Assembly (NCBI GenBank): GCA_028583405.1 | Contig: CM053260.1 | Location: forward strand, 13,042,660 to 13,106,659 | Source of the DNA: Pogonophryne albipinna | Taxonomy: Eukaryota; Chordata; Actinopteri; Perciformes; Artedidraconidae | Length of the DNA stretch: 64,000 bases | Direction of reading: 5' to 3' | In this document: positions 53,085 through 64,000 of the stretch, piece by piece | How the letters are laid out: every line of letters begins with the position of its first letter | How positions within the stretch are numbered: the first letter of the stretch is position 1 | The notes under the pieces: generated by a model | The model's input: the letters and a program-made list of their open reading frames with translations, nothing else | What the model was told of the DNA's origin: nothing | Database searches by the model: none | Translations under genes and position numbers: made by a program

Positions 53085-56000
53085 TTACTGCTCATTGTTT
53101 CTGCTCGGTTCCGTCACATGCTTCCTGTTAGTCAACCAGAGGCCTCCTCTCACCATGAAAAAACCTGAACAGACACAAGCAGGTGTTATTTCCTTTGAGC
53201 AGAAAACAGTGTATGTATGCATAGTCCCACGATTTATAGTAAAAACACTTTACCTGTACTGAAAATAGAAGCAATAGTTAGGATAAGGGACATGTAGTAC
53301 AGCTCCGGGGTGGTTTTAGCCTGTGAATGTAAACATGTATATACATAACTTTGATGCTGTAGTTTCTCTGCAGAATTTAATGATGATATTCAGTCTGTTT
53401 CTTACACACGCTGCTGCTGTCAGAGTCAGGATGGCGGTGCAGAGACCTTGTCCACATGTCAGAATCCCAAACACGTGATAGGAGGCCCAAAGGCTCTGAG
53501 GAACTGAGTCTATCAGTGTGAAAACCACGGAAAAACCTATGGAAGGAGTTAAAGTCAGCTCTGTATCCTCCTTTTTTGCTTGTATGTTACACACCGTGCC
53601 TAAGTGCATTTACCCCAGTACTTGACTCAAGTAAACATTTTCAGTGCACTTTAGTCTTCTACTCTACTACATCTCAGAGGCAATTTATTTGACTTTTTAG
53701 TCCTTTACTTCCGTCTGTCAGCATTGGTTATTTCTCATTACAATTTTTTATAATCTTCTGTCCAGTGAAAACTATATCTCGTAATGTGTGGATATTTTAA
53801 TTTGAATGTTTCTGATAAACTGATGAATTAGGTGTTTTTCTGAGCAACAACAATTCCAATTAGCATAACCTTTAACATTTACAGCAGTAAAATACAACAA
53901 CATTCTGCAGTAAATCCAAAATTCTAAAGTAAAACTCTGATGGGACATATTTGTCCAGAAATATAATTTGTTGATACATTAAAGGGGGGGTAGGTAAGTT
54001 TCAGAAACCGGCTCGAGTGCACTAAAATTTGAAAGTACACAGCCGAAAAGAATCCGCCCCTTCCTTCAGACTTCCTTACAGAGCACCTCCTCCAACACAC
54101 ATGAACGCGCACATGACTTAGGTTGGCTATATAGTTCAGGGGAATTGTAAACCATACAAAACCTGTCCAAGAGAAAAAGAGCGACCACGGCGTCAGATTT
54201 CAGCTCTGTGTGTATGGGGGTTATTCCCTATCTTTATTCAAGAGCGTGGTATTTAAAGTTGAGAGCATACTTTATTGATTTCCTTCACTCAAACCCTGTC
54301 ATCGCACCAAAGACAAACCAAAGAGTAACCGCCCTTACGGGACGCTGTAATAAGTAAAACGAACGCACCCGCAAGGACACCTGGCCTCCTATTGGTTGAG
54401 GGATTTTGACAGGATTGTTGCACAAAAGTTTCGAGCGCGCAGAGAATAAATCTGAGAGCAGAACAAATCCGTAAGCAGCAATATATCAGAGTGCAAGGGT
54501 ACAGTTTGAGCAGAAGCAGAGCAAATCTAAGTGCAAGCAGGCACTATTTGAGTGCGAGGACAGGGTTTGAGGGAAATAAATACATAAAGTATGCTCTCAA
54601 ATTTAAATACCACGCTCTTGAATAAAGATAGGGAATAACCCCCATAGGTGTGTTCCATCAGTAGTCGCCATCGTTGAAAAGCAACTCCGATATTGACTCT
54701 GGTTTGAATTCTCCTAGTTTCCACTTTGTTTTTGTTCCTAATTTGCTCCGTTACATTATTTCTTTTGCCACCAGTAGACGATGTTGAACCTAACTCTGCC
54801 ATGGTGAAAGTGGCCGCCTGTTGCTGGCGAGTCATTGAAGTACTGCTGCAATGCACGCCCAATGACGGCACGCCCAATGAGGGCACGAGATACATTTGTG
54901 CGTGCACAAGATGGAAGGCTGACAGACAGGACGGCAATCCAATCCGTTTAGCCGGGCCGGCTAAACGGATTGGTCGTACTTTTTACAGTACTACGGCTTC
55001 CACAGATGAATTTTTTTTATGGATTTTTTGTCAAAGCACTTAAGATATGCATTGCTATCGGGATGTTAAGAGCATTCCATGGAATATAACAAAAAGTGTA
55101 TCTCGAGCCGGTTTCTCAAACTTACCTACCCCCCCTTTAAAGGGGGGGTAGGTAAGTTTGAGAAACCGGCTCGAGTGCACTAAAATTTGAAAGTACACAG
55201 CCGAAAAGAATCCGTCCCTTCGTTCAGACTTCCTTACAGAGCACCTCCTCCAACACACATGAACGCGCACATGACTTAGGTTGGCTATATAGTTCAGGGG
55301 AATTGTAAACCATACAAAACCTGTCCAAGAGAAAAAGAGCGACCACGGCGTCAGATTTCAACTCGGTGTGTATGGGGGTTATTCCCTATCTTTATTCAAG
55401 AGCGTGGTATTTACATTTGAGAGCATACTTTATTGATTTCCTTCACTCAAACCCTGTCATCGCACCAAAGACAAACCAAAGAGTAACCGCCCTTACGGGA
55501 CGCTGTAATAAGTAAAACGAACGCACCCGCAAGGACACCTGTCCTCCTATTGGTTGAGGGATTTTGACAGGATTGTTGCACAAAAGTTTCGAGCGATCAG
55601 AGAATAAATCTGAGAGCAGAAAAAATCTGTAAACAGCAATATATCTGAGTGCAAGCGTACAGTTTGAGCAGAAGCAGAGCAAATCTAAGTGCAAGCAGGC
55701 ACTGTTTGAGTGCGAGGACAGGGTTTGAGGGAAATAAATACATAAAGTATGCTCTCAAATTTAAATACCACGCTCTTGAATAAAGATAGGGAATAACCCC
55801 CATAGGTGTGTTGCATCAGTAGTCGCCATCGTTGAAAAGCAACTCCGATATTGACTCTGGTTTGAATTCTCCTAGTTTCCACTTTGTTTTTGTTCCTAAT
55901 TTGCTCCGTTACATTATTTCTTTTGCCACCAGTAGACGATGTTGAACCTAACTCTGCCATGGTGAAAGTGGCCGCCTGTTGCTGGCGAGTCATTGAAGTA

Positions 56001-56915
56001 CTGCTGCAATGCACGCCCAATGACGGCACGCCCAATGAGGGCACGAGATACATTTGTGCGTGCACGAGATGGAAGGCTGACAGACAGGGCGCCAATCCAA
56101 TCCGTTTAGCCGGCCCGGCTAAACGGATTGGTCGTACTTTTTACAGTATTACGGCTTCCACAGATGAAATTTTTTTATGGATTTTTTGTCAAAGCACTTA
56201 AGATATGCATTGCTATCGGGATGTTAAGAGCATTCCATGGAATATAACAAAAAGTGTATCTCGAGCCGGTTTCTCAAACTTACCTACCCCCCCTTTAAGT
56301 ACATTTAACTGTACTCAAACTTACTTTTATTTAAGGCAGATCTTGAATGCAGGTCTCTCTCTTGTTGTGGTATATCCCTACAGCCTGGTATAAGAACTGC
56401 TAAGTAAAGAGACTTCTTCCACCACATGGTGAACATCTCAGAGATGTGTCTGATGTGCATGGGTTCACCTGTAGCGATGAAGGACAAGGCGATGGAGGCT
56501 GACAGGTTGCTCAGAAGCGGCTGCCTGCAGTATCTGGAGGATTTTGGACTTTCAACAAAACAGGTACGATGATTAATGCAACATTTCCTTTTTTTTTTTT
56601 CTCCAAATGACTCATGGTGCCATAACCTGTGACCTATAGTTACCTTGCCATGACGTAGAACTGAGGGACCAGGACAAGAGCTGCAAACACTGCATTCACT
56701 ATCTGACTACAAATGGAATAAAACATCAGTAGTAAAACACCCTGCATTTGAATAAATGTACATCGCATTTTTTTCTATCAGATCAAAACAGAAACATGAC
56801 TCATGGAAACAGCACTTACAATTTTAGCCTCTGATTCCTTGGTATCCACCGGCTGCTATGATACGCCATGAAGATTAGCATGTAGAGAAACATGGAGGAT
56901 ACACACTCCAGCAGA
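53085..56915 (-). CDS. Unidentified multi-pass membrane protein, 5' end not found
   Basis: Six minus-strand exons join in one frame with good splice sites: 56820-56915, 56644-56706, 56469-56524, 53406-53536, 53254-53320 and 53085-53164 (stop TAA at 53085-53087). They give at least 163 residues. The sequence is strongly hydrophobic with about five possible membrane helices, for example MFLYMLIFMAY, IVNAVFAALVLVPQFYVMA, LSASIALSFIATG, FGILTCGQGLCTAILTLTAA and YYMSLILTIASIFSTGFFMV. The short tail WLTNRKHVTEPSRNNEQ is polar. The first exon found begins within a codon, so a start exon lies upstream, perhaps between 57000 and 57650. I do not recognise the family. The intron between exons 56469 and 53536 holds the two TTAA elements. 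Phase agreement over five introns makes a real gene likely. Confidence 0.65.
53604..53978. repeat. hAT-type MITE fragment, left part
   Basis: Words such as CAGTACTTGACTCAAGTAAA and CTTCTACTCTACTACATCTC match the family of the intact MITE at 49504. A short stretch with similar words resumes at about 56299-56340, so the TTAA elements seem to have landed inside this older MITE. Confidence 0.55.
53979..55140. mobile_element. TTAA-flanked element, copy 1 (1162 bp)
   Basis: Bounded by TTAA at 53979-53982 and 55137-55140. Terminal inverted repeats of about 45 bp read TTAAAGGGGGGGTAGGTAAG inward, with GAAACCGGCTCGAG. Internal inverted segments lie at about 54217-54276 and 54587-54648, and a short palindrome around 54946-54971 (TTTAGCCGGGCCGGCTAAA). 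TTAA targets are typical of piggyBac and Kolobok transposons. A 136-codon minus-strand frame (54527-54937) contains TRVNIGVAFQRWR, which recalls proteins found in fish DNA transposons; I cannot confirm it. Confidence 0.88.
55137..56298. mobile_element. TTAA-flanked element, copy 2 (tandem)
   Basis: Same length, orientation and ends as copy 1, with only scattered base differences. It shares the TTAA at 55137-55140 with copy 1 and ends in TTAA at 56295-56298. It carries the matching 136-codon frame at 55685-56095. Confidence 0.88.
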
Positions 56916-57697
56916 CTTTACTGTAACACTACTCCTGGATGGAGCTGCAAATGTGAGCAGGAGGAAGGCTTGTGTTTCACGCTGCACATGTACAGAAACC
57001 TCTGCTGCATGATAGAAGAGCAACTAATGATACCTTCATCAATAATTCATGTGTTGTTTCTTTTTTAGATGAATGGATTCATTGTTTGGTTTATAATTTT
57101 TCAGAAATTGGTACAAAATGTCCAAAAGTGATGTCTTGTTTTGTCAGTCCCCAAAACAAAACATACTCAGTTTAATGTAAAAAACAAACAAATGAAATCT
57201 CCATATTTGAGATGCTGAAAACAGCCATGTTTTACTCATGAAAAATAACTTACTAATGATAACTTGATTATCAAAATGGTTGCCAATTATCTATCTGTCC
57301 TTTGACCAATCCATTCGACGTATCGTTGCAATTCTACTTCATATTGTTTACGCTTAACATTAAAGCTTTAATGTAAGGTTGTTGTTTTTAAGGACAAAGC
57401 ATGCTTTAGGACCATCTGGAATATTAAAGATGCACTATAATAAGAAGTAAGAATGACGCCCTGCTGTGAGGCTTTTGTACTAACAGGAACAGGATTGTTT
57501 CCTCACATTATGGGTAAAAGGTCCTGCTCCGGCCTCCAGTGCTCCTCCTTTGTATTTGTCCAAAATAGCTGCAGTTTACAACATATCACCCCTGCCCCAT
57601 ATTGACACACAATGAATAATCAACCCTTACACTATAAAGCTGTGTACTTCAGATGCTTGGGCAGATGAGTCTCCCAGAGTCCAACAAACCTCCAAAG
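56916..57697. other. Between the membrane-protein gene and rbp7
   Basis: Should contain the missing 5' exon(s) of the minus-strand membrane-protein gene and the promoter and 5'UTR of rbp7. I could fix neither from the sequence. Confidence 0.4.
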
Positions 57698-59257
57698 ATG
57701 CCTGTCGACTACAGCGGGACGTGGGACGTTGTCAGCAACGTCAACTCTGAAGCATACATGGTCGCACTTGGTAAGTGAATGCCAAAAGAAACAAACTCTG
57801 CATTTAATTAATATTTTATTGTGATATGAGAGAACCCTCATGTATAATTGACTGTGTAGTTTATCCCTTGTCATTGAAACTTGTTCTCAATTAGATGAAA
57901 AACACTTTATCCATCCTCGGTGTGCGTTCCTTTTTGTCAATGACCAGGAGAGTGCTATGTGGACATGTAATCATATTTACATTTGATTATACACAGCTGA
58001 TTTGTCAGGGGGGAAAAAAGGAAAAACTTTGATTTGCTATTCCGCAAAATTTAAAATAAATAAATTATGACATGTTATGTGCATCCACATATAGAGGGGA
58101 CTTTCAAAAAATGTTGGCAAATTCACAATTACATCAGTACTTTTACATGGCCTTTTGCAGTTATATTTTCCATTGAGTATTTTCACTATCTGTCTCTCCA
58201 TGGATTTTTTAGTGGCACTGGTTTGATCCAAGATAAAATCATGTTTGCGACAAAAAAAAACTAAATCTGATAAGAGCATGGGCACGTGGTAGCAGGGTGT
58301 ATTTCAACAAACTCCTCTCATTTTGACATGCAGGCATTGATTTTGCAACACGCAAGATTGCCTCGATGTTGAAGCCCCAGAAAGTGATTAAGCAAGACGG
58401 AGATTGCTTCATAATCCGGACATTCACCACTTTCAGAAATTATGAGAGTTCATTCAAAATTGGTGAAGAGGTCAAAGAGGTGACAAAAGGGTTGGACAAC
58501 AGGACAGTTCAGGTAAAGACGTTGAACACATTGAGATGATTATGTGCATGCATAGACTATACATGTATTAAAGCAACACCACCCTAATGTATTTTGCTGT
58601 GCTTGTATATCTTTTTTGTTTTCTCTATCAGTCGGTGGTGAACTGGAAGAATGATAAGCTGGTGTGTGTGCAGAAAGGAGAAAAGAAGAACCGAGGGTGG
58701 ACTCACTGGATTCAGGAGGACGAGCTTCACCTGGTAAGACTATTTTATTTGGGTGGCCCCTTACTGCCAGTTACTGTCTTTTATCAAAATGTTCTCGCAT
58801 GAAATGCAGATTTATATTAATTGGTGGACTCTCTTTTTACCCTTAACACCTCTGAACACTGTTATGCAGCTTAGCAAAGTTAACATATTCCAAAAAGGGT
58901 TTTGAGCTTCTTATTTCACATCATAAACATTATTGTTTACTCAAAATATAATAACGAAAGGTAGAGCAAAAAGCTAAAGTATAACAAATGGAAGATACTG
59001 ACAATACTAAAAACTTGGCCTGAATTATAGTTATTATCCGTCTTTTATTTTCTGCTATCATGTGAAGTATTTCAATAGAACTGATGAGGAGGTGATCTGT
59101 TTTTGTGTTACAAATCAACACAGTACTTGACATGTATGGATGCTAATTATTCTCAACTTACAAATGATGGAAATGTTAACAGCTTCATGTTTTCTCTTCC
59201 TAGGAACTTACTTGTGAGGATCAAGTCTGCAAGCAAATCTATAAACGGACTCTGTGA
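57698..59257 (+). CDS. rbp7: Cellular retinol-binding protein (retinoid-binding protein 7)
   Basis: Four exons: 57698-57770, 58334-58512, 58632-58733 and 59204-59257, giving 135 residues, the normal size of the intracellular lipid-binding family. Starts MPVDYSGTWDVVSNVN, followed by GIDFATRKIASMLKPQKV, VGEEVKE, VCVQKGEKKNRGWTHWI and a tail with CEDQVCKQIYKR. Four exons with breaks at these places is the classic gene plan. It is a cytosolic beta-barrel that binds retinol. An in-frame ATG lies 45 bases upstream (57653), right after a possible acceptor, but family members start at the chosen Met. Poly(A) signal AATAAA at 59343-59348. The synteny with h6pd and cenps (human 1p36.22) supports rbp7 over rbp1/rbp2. 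Confidence 0.93.
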
Positions 59258-59348
59258 CTGTGTTTTCAAAAGTATCAGACTTCCTAGAACTCCATTTGTG
59301 TTTCCATGAAATGAAAAAGCAGCATTTTCTACACACTCTTTCAATAAA

Positions 59349-60378
59349 GAGCATGGCATTTGAAAATAGTGTGTGTCAGTGTGTGATACATTTGTGCCCA
59401 CAGAATAGGAGTACGATGAGGAAATAATTGGTACAGGTTTAAAGTCTTAAAAATGATCACGGACATACTTTGGGCAAGAATCTAACAGTACAACGTTGTC
59501 ATTTTTAGGTTCAAACTTGTATCAATAGTCATCAGGACTTTAAGAAAAAAGAGGATAAATGGCTTCCATACAAACTATTTGTGTACACTGCAAATGTGTG
59601 TGTTTGATATTGACCTTGATTGCACTCCATTTTTTTGTTTTTGAAATAAAGCCATTTTCTTACCATTCTACATCAGTGGTCCCTTTATTAGGTACATATG
59701 TGCAATCTAATACATTCCGATAAAACTGTTCTGATATAAAGTTCAATTTGTTATGATGGTGTTTCTAACATTCTGAATTATTCAAATTGTAAATAGTTTG
59801 TAAGTAGGCAGGTCACAAAATAAGGAAAACTTCTCTATGCAATAGTCAAGAACACCACTGCAAACTACCTCTGTGTGTAGTATATAATTAAATTGAAATA
59901 TTCTTAACATTGTTAACAAAAATGTAACATTTGTCAAGGTACAATTTATGACAGAGCTGCTGCACCATAAGAGTGTTTTCCACTGGGAAAATGGGATTAC
60001 TATTATTTTATAATTAAGTATATAGAAAAAACAGCATGTGCCCGAAGGCTAAATATAGTATGACACTTCTTTAATTTCATGAAGGGAAAGTTGTGGGTAC
60101 AAATCACGGAAGCATTATATTATATTATACAAATGCCTCGCCGTTGCAGTTCCTCCTCCGGACCACACGGGGTGGTGTACATTAAACACCGAGTTAAACT
60201 CAGCAGTTGTTGGTTTGCTGTTTAATTTTTACCGCGAGTTTTTTGTTTATTTCAGCTCATGTGCCAAACAACACTGTGTTTAAGTCGTGTTTCTGTCTGA
60301 CACACCTTAGTTTTGTAGGATTTTCTTACTCGGTCACTTACTTGAAACAGCTGTGGTCGAAAGTTTCTCCGTAAGAAA
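59349..60378. other. Between rbp7 and cenps
   Basis: AT-rich. A second AATAAA near 59645 could be a distal rbp7 signal. The cenps promoter and 5'UTR lie at the right end; no TATA box stands out. Confidence 0.4.
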
Positions 60379-63164
60379 ATGTCTGATGATAAAGATGAGA
60401 CTCAGCAGGTGAGAAAGTGATTTTGATGTGTCTTGTGTTTGGCTAATATTAACGTTAGTGTGTGTATTTCACATAGTCCTATGTTGCACAGCTTATCCTC
60501 TAATGACACATTAACGAGAGTTTCAATGTGTGTTACTCTAGGTCTAATAAATAAATCACATTATACCTACTACCGCGGTGATGTTAGTATTCTAGGGTGG
60601 ATTTTTCACAAAAAATAAATACGGTTTTCATCCTGAGTGTCTCAGACTGTCTGCTGTCAGAAGACAGTTAGCTCACATCCGAGACCTCGCTATTAATAAC
60701 AGGGTTACATTTAGGGACCGTCAATACATTACAATTCTGCCTTGATTTGGAGTCATAACGTCAAATGTCATGGACCCTATAAAACAAATCCAAGAGACTT
60801 CAATAAGATTTGTTTTCTTCCAAGAATTATTCACATAAGGTAGAAGCGGCACTAGAATCGAATTTTTAAAAATAAATAAATGTGTTTATTTTCTAGCAAT
60901 ATAAAGCTGGAGTTACTGGGTCACGTGATAAATAGAACCAATTATTCTGAGTGATACTTTTTAGTAAAAAAAACTATTTGATTATCATTACAATGTTCTT
61001 GTAAAATATAATAAATTGCACTAATATCCAATAAAAAGAGGTGTGTCCTAATGCCTCGTAGATTGTATTGGTTCTTATTACATGGAAGCTGTTGAAAAAG
61101 ATCCAAAGGACAGAGTTGTATTGAATACTGATGTGATCATTTCAGTTTTTCGCACTAGATTGCATATCATGTCATTTGGTGATTCCAACTTAATGCAATT
61201 TTAATGCAGATTTAATTACTATACTGGGCGAATAAAACATTTGAATTGGATTTTGTTTCTTCAATTTGGCAGAGAAAGTTTTTACTATTTAAACTGCATT
61301 TGAAACATCCATCTGTCTTTTGTTTGTTTGTAAAATGAACTATGAAGACAATCTCTCATAGTGTTATGATACGTTTGTATTTTATATAATACGAAGAATA
61401 CAGGGAGGACCCTTCCGGCCACCAGTATACTATGGTTTAACCTTAGGTACAGCGCCACACATAAAACATCCGAGTTGGTATTTTGAATTTCAGAGGTTAA
61501 AGGCAGCAATCCATTTCACCGTTGGTCGCCTGTGCCAGATGACGGGAGAGGACCACCGGAGAGGGTTCAGCCGACAAACTGTAGCAGCGATAGCCGAGAC
61601 AGCGTTCAGACAATGCGGTGGGTGTCATAAAGCTGGCGTTAATCCAGTTTAAACTTTTTGCATCCTTTTTTTTTTAACGACATACTATACTTTGACATAT
61701 CTTTTTTTAATGAGATGTACACTGCACTACAGATGCATTGGATTGTTACAACAAGTTAATGACTATTTTACTGCGTATGTTATGACATACACTCGGAATC
61801 ATAAACTATGATTTTCTTTCATTAAATATTTTTTATTAAAAAGTATTTACTATGGCATTTGTATTGCATCTTTAAATAGGCAGGGTTAATGTTCTACAAA
61901 AAAAATCTAATCACATGCACTCATAGGCGCATGTTGAGTGAATATCAAGGTTTGTACAGTTCACCAATTTTGTTTGTTGTCTTTCCATCAACTTATCACA
62001 CCATTACTGACATGTGTCCACCAGAGGTACAACTGAGGAGTTTGGTGCAGTAGTCCTTTTATTTTGTTTACTTTTTTGCAAAGTAATTCCTAAATGCACA
62101 CAAATATAAATTAAAGTCCAGTGATGTCGAACACAAAGCCTGTTTATGCACATTGGATAGCTGTCATTCTTATTGTAGAGATGGATTAGTGCCACACAAC
62201 CCTGTCATCCACAGTTTACTGTCCACTTCACACTTTGTTAGCTCCAATAAAGGAAGGTCTTTGTGTGGCTGACCTTTGCAGCCACACACTTGTTTTTGTA
62301 AGGTGTCCAGAATATTTTCAGAAAACATTCCACTTGTTCCAAAGGTTTTCATTTTCTACACACACAGTATATAAATGTTAAATTGAAAAGCATAACCTCC
62401 TGTATAGGTTTTAGGCCAAATTCCGGAATTGGCTGTTTTGTTAGTAATTGAGTTTGACTAAAATAATTTAGATACATTTTTCTCATATAAAAAAAAACAT
62501 ATTCAGATTAGGAGACTGCTGTTGTTTACAAGTACTGATTCGTTTCAACAATCGACACATGTATGTGAAAGAGGTTAACAAACCATTTCTACAAGTTTGA
62601 ACCATAATGCTGTTTTCAATAAGTCAGTCTAAACTTTACATCCCCTCACTTTTTACAGATGTATTTGCTAAAGACTTGGAGGCCTTTGCAAGGTGAGAAT
62701 TTTTTTTTTTTTTAATCTTACCACAAATCAATGGGTTATCTGCCTACTGAACTGTGATTTATATATAAAAAAAAGCTTTTACATAAAACCTCCAATTTAC
62801 ATCATTACTTTCAGACATGCTAAAAGAAGCACAGTGAATTCAGAAGATGTGAAGCTCATAGCCCGGCGCAGTACAGCATTGGTGAGTTATTTCCACTGGG
62901 GAATCCTACAGAACCTGGTCATGTATTGTTATGTCTAGTTACCTTAAAGCAAGTACATATCAACACAATTAAACATAATGCATTATACTCGACCTATGTA
63001 GGGGTATGTATATATTTTACAGCACACGGCAAACATTGTTTTAAATTTGCTTTTATTTATTTCAGTCCATCCACATACAAAGGAAAACGGAAGAACTGAA
63101 CCAGGAAAAGAAAAGTACTGGGAAGAGGAAAAGCAGAGACACTGAGGAGGAGAGCAAAGAATAA
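60379..63164 (+). CDS. cenps: Centromere protein S (MHF1)
   Basis: Five exons: 60379-60408, 61494-61617, 62659-62692, 62815-62881 and 63066-63164, joining to 117 residues (human protein about 138). Starts MSDDKDETQQ; the histone fold follows with LKAAIHFTVGRLCQM, FSRQTVAAIAETAFRQC, DVFAKDLEAFARHAKRSTV and SEDVKLIARRS. The tail is rich in Lys and Glu. CENP-S pairs with CENP-X; the dimer belongs to the CENP-T-W-S-X kinetochore complex and, as MHF, to the FANCM DNA repair machinery. Exon 1 codes for only ten residues, a size easily missed by gene finders. AATAAA at 63215-63220. Confidence 0.95.
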
Positions 63165-63220
63165 GGAAAGGACACAGGCAGCCCTGCAGTGTCTCACTTC
63201 TGCCCAACATTCAAAATAAA

Positions 63221-64000
63221 CTTGAAGGCTATTGGCAATCATTTAAGTGTCAAGGCTGTCATTTAATGTTATGGGGACTCTACACTTAAGGCACTTTATA
63301 AATAACTGTAGTTGTATGTACTTATAAATAACTTATCTGTCCTGTGACCTGCTGATGCAAAATTAAATGTGTGCATTTGGCAGAACTCTGCTTAACGATG
63401 TACCTGCCTTGTTTCTTTAAACTAAAATATGTAATAGTAGTTGACTATTTTGAACGTACACACTGATCACTTAATAGGTATGCCTGTATTATCTAAAGCA
63501 ATCTACATCTGTCAGAATCTACAAAATGTCTCGCTGACTCTTTAACTATAACCTTTATATTTTACTGTTCTGTAGTACATTCCTATGTTTCTTATGCAAA
63601 TGGTGAGGATAAAAACTAAAAAAGGTCACAATATTATGGACTACATTACAGTGTTAGACTTGAGTCAACACATCTGTCAATGTAAAATAAATGTTTGAAA
63701 CATTAAAACTATCGAAGAGTATAATTTATAGCAGAGGTTAACTTATTTCTGACCAGAGCTACAGGTGTAGTGTATACAGTTGTTGCTAGGTTTATAAGGC
63801 CATCTAAAAGTCCCTTATTTTTAGAAACTTGTCAACTGTAAAATTGCTGAAAATAGAGTTTGGAAGGATGATGCCAGACTGCTGAGCTCACCCAGTTGGG
63901 TTTAAAATGAAGACAATGACACACTACCCATCTTAAAATATCCCTCTAACCTTGAAAGTTGCTGTGGATAATCAAAGGGGATCATTCACTCCGACAAGCC
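63221..64000. other. Downstream of cenps, nothing recognised
   Basis: AT-rich sequence to the window edge without exon or repeat signs. Confidence 0.35.

Overview
This is a piece of a ray-finned (teleost) fish nuclear chromosome. The genes are split into many short exons with GT/AG introns and AATAAA signals, there are long CA/TG microsatellites, and the intergenic DNA is crowded with hAT-like, TTAA-target, P-element/THAP and L2-like repeats. No operons, CRISPR arrays, tRNA or rRNA genes were seen. All exon structures were built by reading the sequence and matching protein families from memory; no database was searched.

Layout. Positions 369-2275 (-) hold a decayed THAP9/P-element-like transposase gene. 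Positions 2700-5770 are a repeat block dominated by a 1.8 kb nested palindrome. Then comes a cluster whose human counterparts lie together on 1p36.13: an ephexin-type RhoGEF resembling arhgef19 (6392-8889 +), cplane2/rsg1 (10277-11980 -), a damaged hspb7-like small heat shock gene (13137-13940 -) and a full 17-exon epha2 receptor tyrosine kinase (18530-30549 -, 979 residues predicted). A 17 kb gene-poor stretch follows (30.7-47.3 kb). It holds microsatellites, an inverted repeat pair, a 2.4 kb hAT-like insertion whose empty site survives in a nearby duplicate, and an internally deleted hAT element with a BED finger remnant. The last part carries h6pd (47350-51398 +, 791 residues), an unidentified multi-pass membrane protein gene (53085-56915 -) split by two tandem TTAA-flanked elements, rbp7 (57698-59257 +, 135 residues) and cenps (60379-63164 +, 117 residues).

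Functionally the genes are independent vertebrate loci. Epha2 is an ephrin receptor, and the ephexin-like RhoGEF belongs to a family that acts downstream of Eph receptors, so these two neighbours may share a signalling pathway. Cplane2 acts in ciliogenesis, H6pd makes NADPH in the ER lumen, Rbp7 carries retinol and Cenps is a histone-fold protein of the kinetochore and Fanconi pathway.

No clearly new biological system was found. The items most worth checking are the two TTAA elements sharing one target site, the empty-site/filled-site pair, the nested palindrome, the RhoGEF without its SH3 domain, the broken hspb7-like gene and the unidentified membrane protein.
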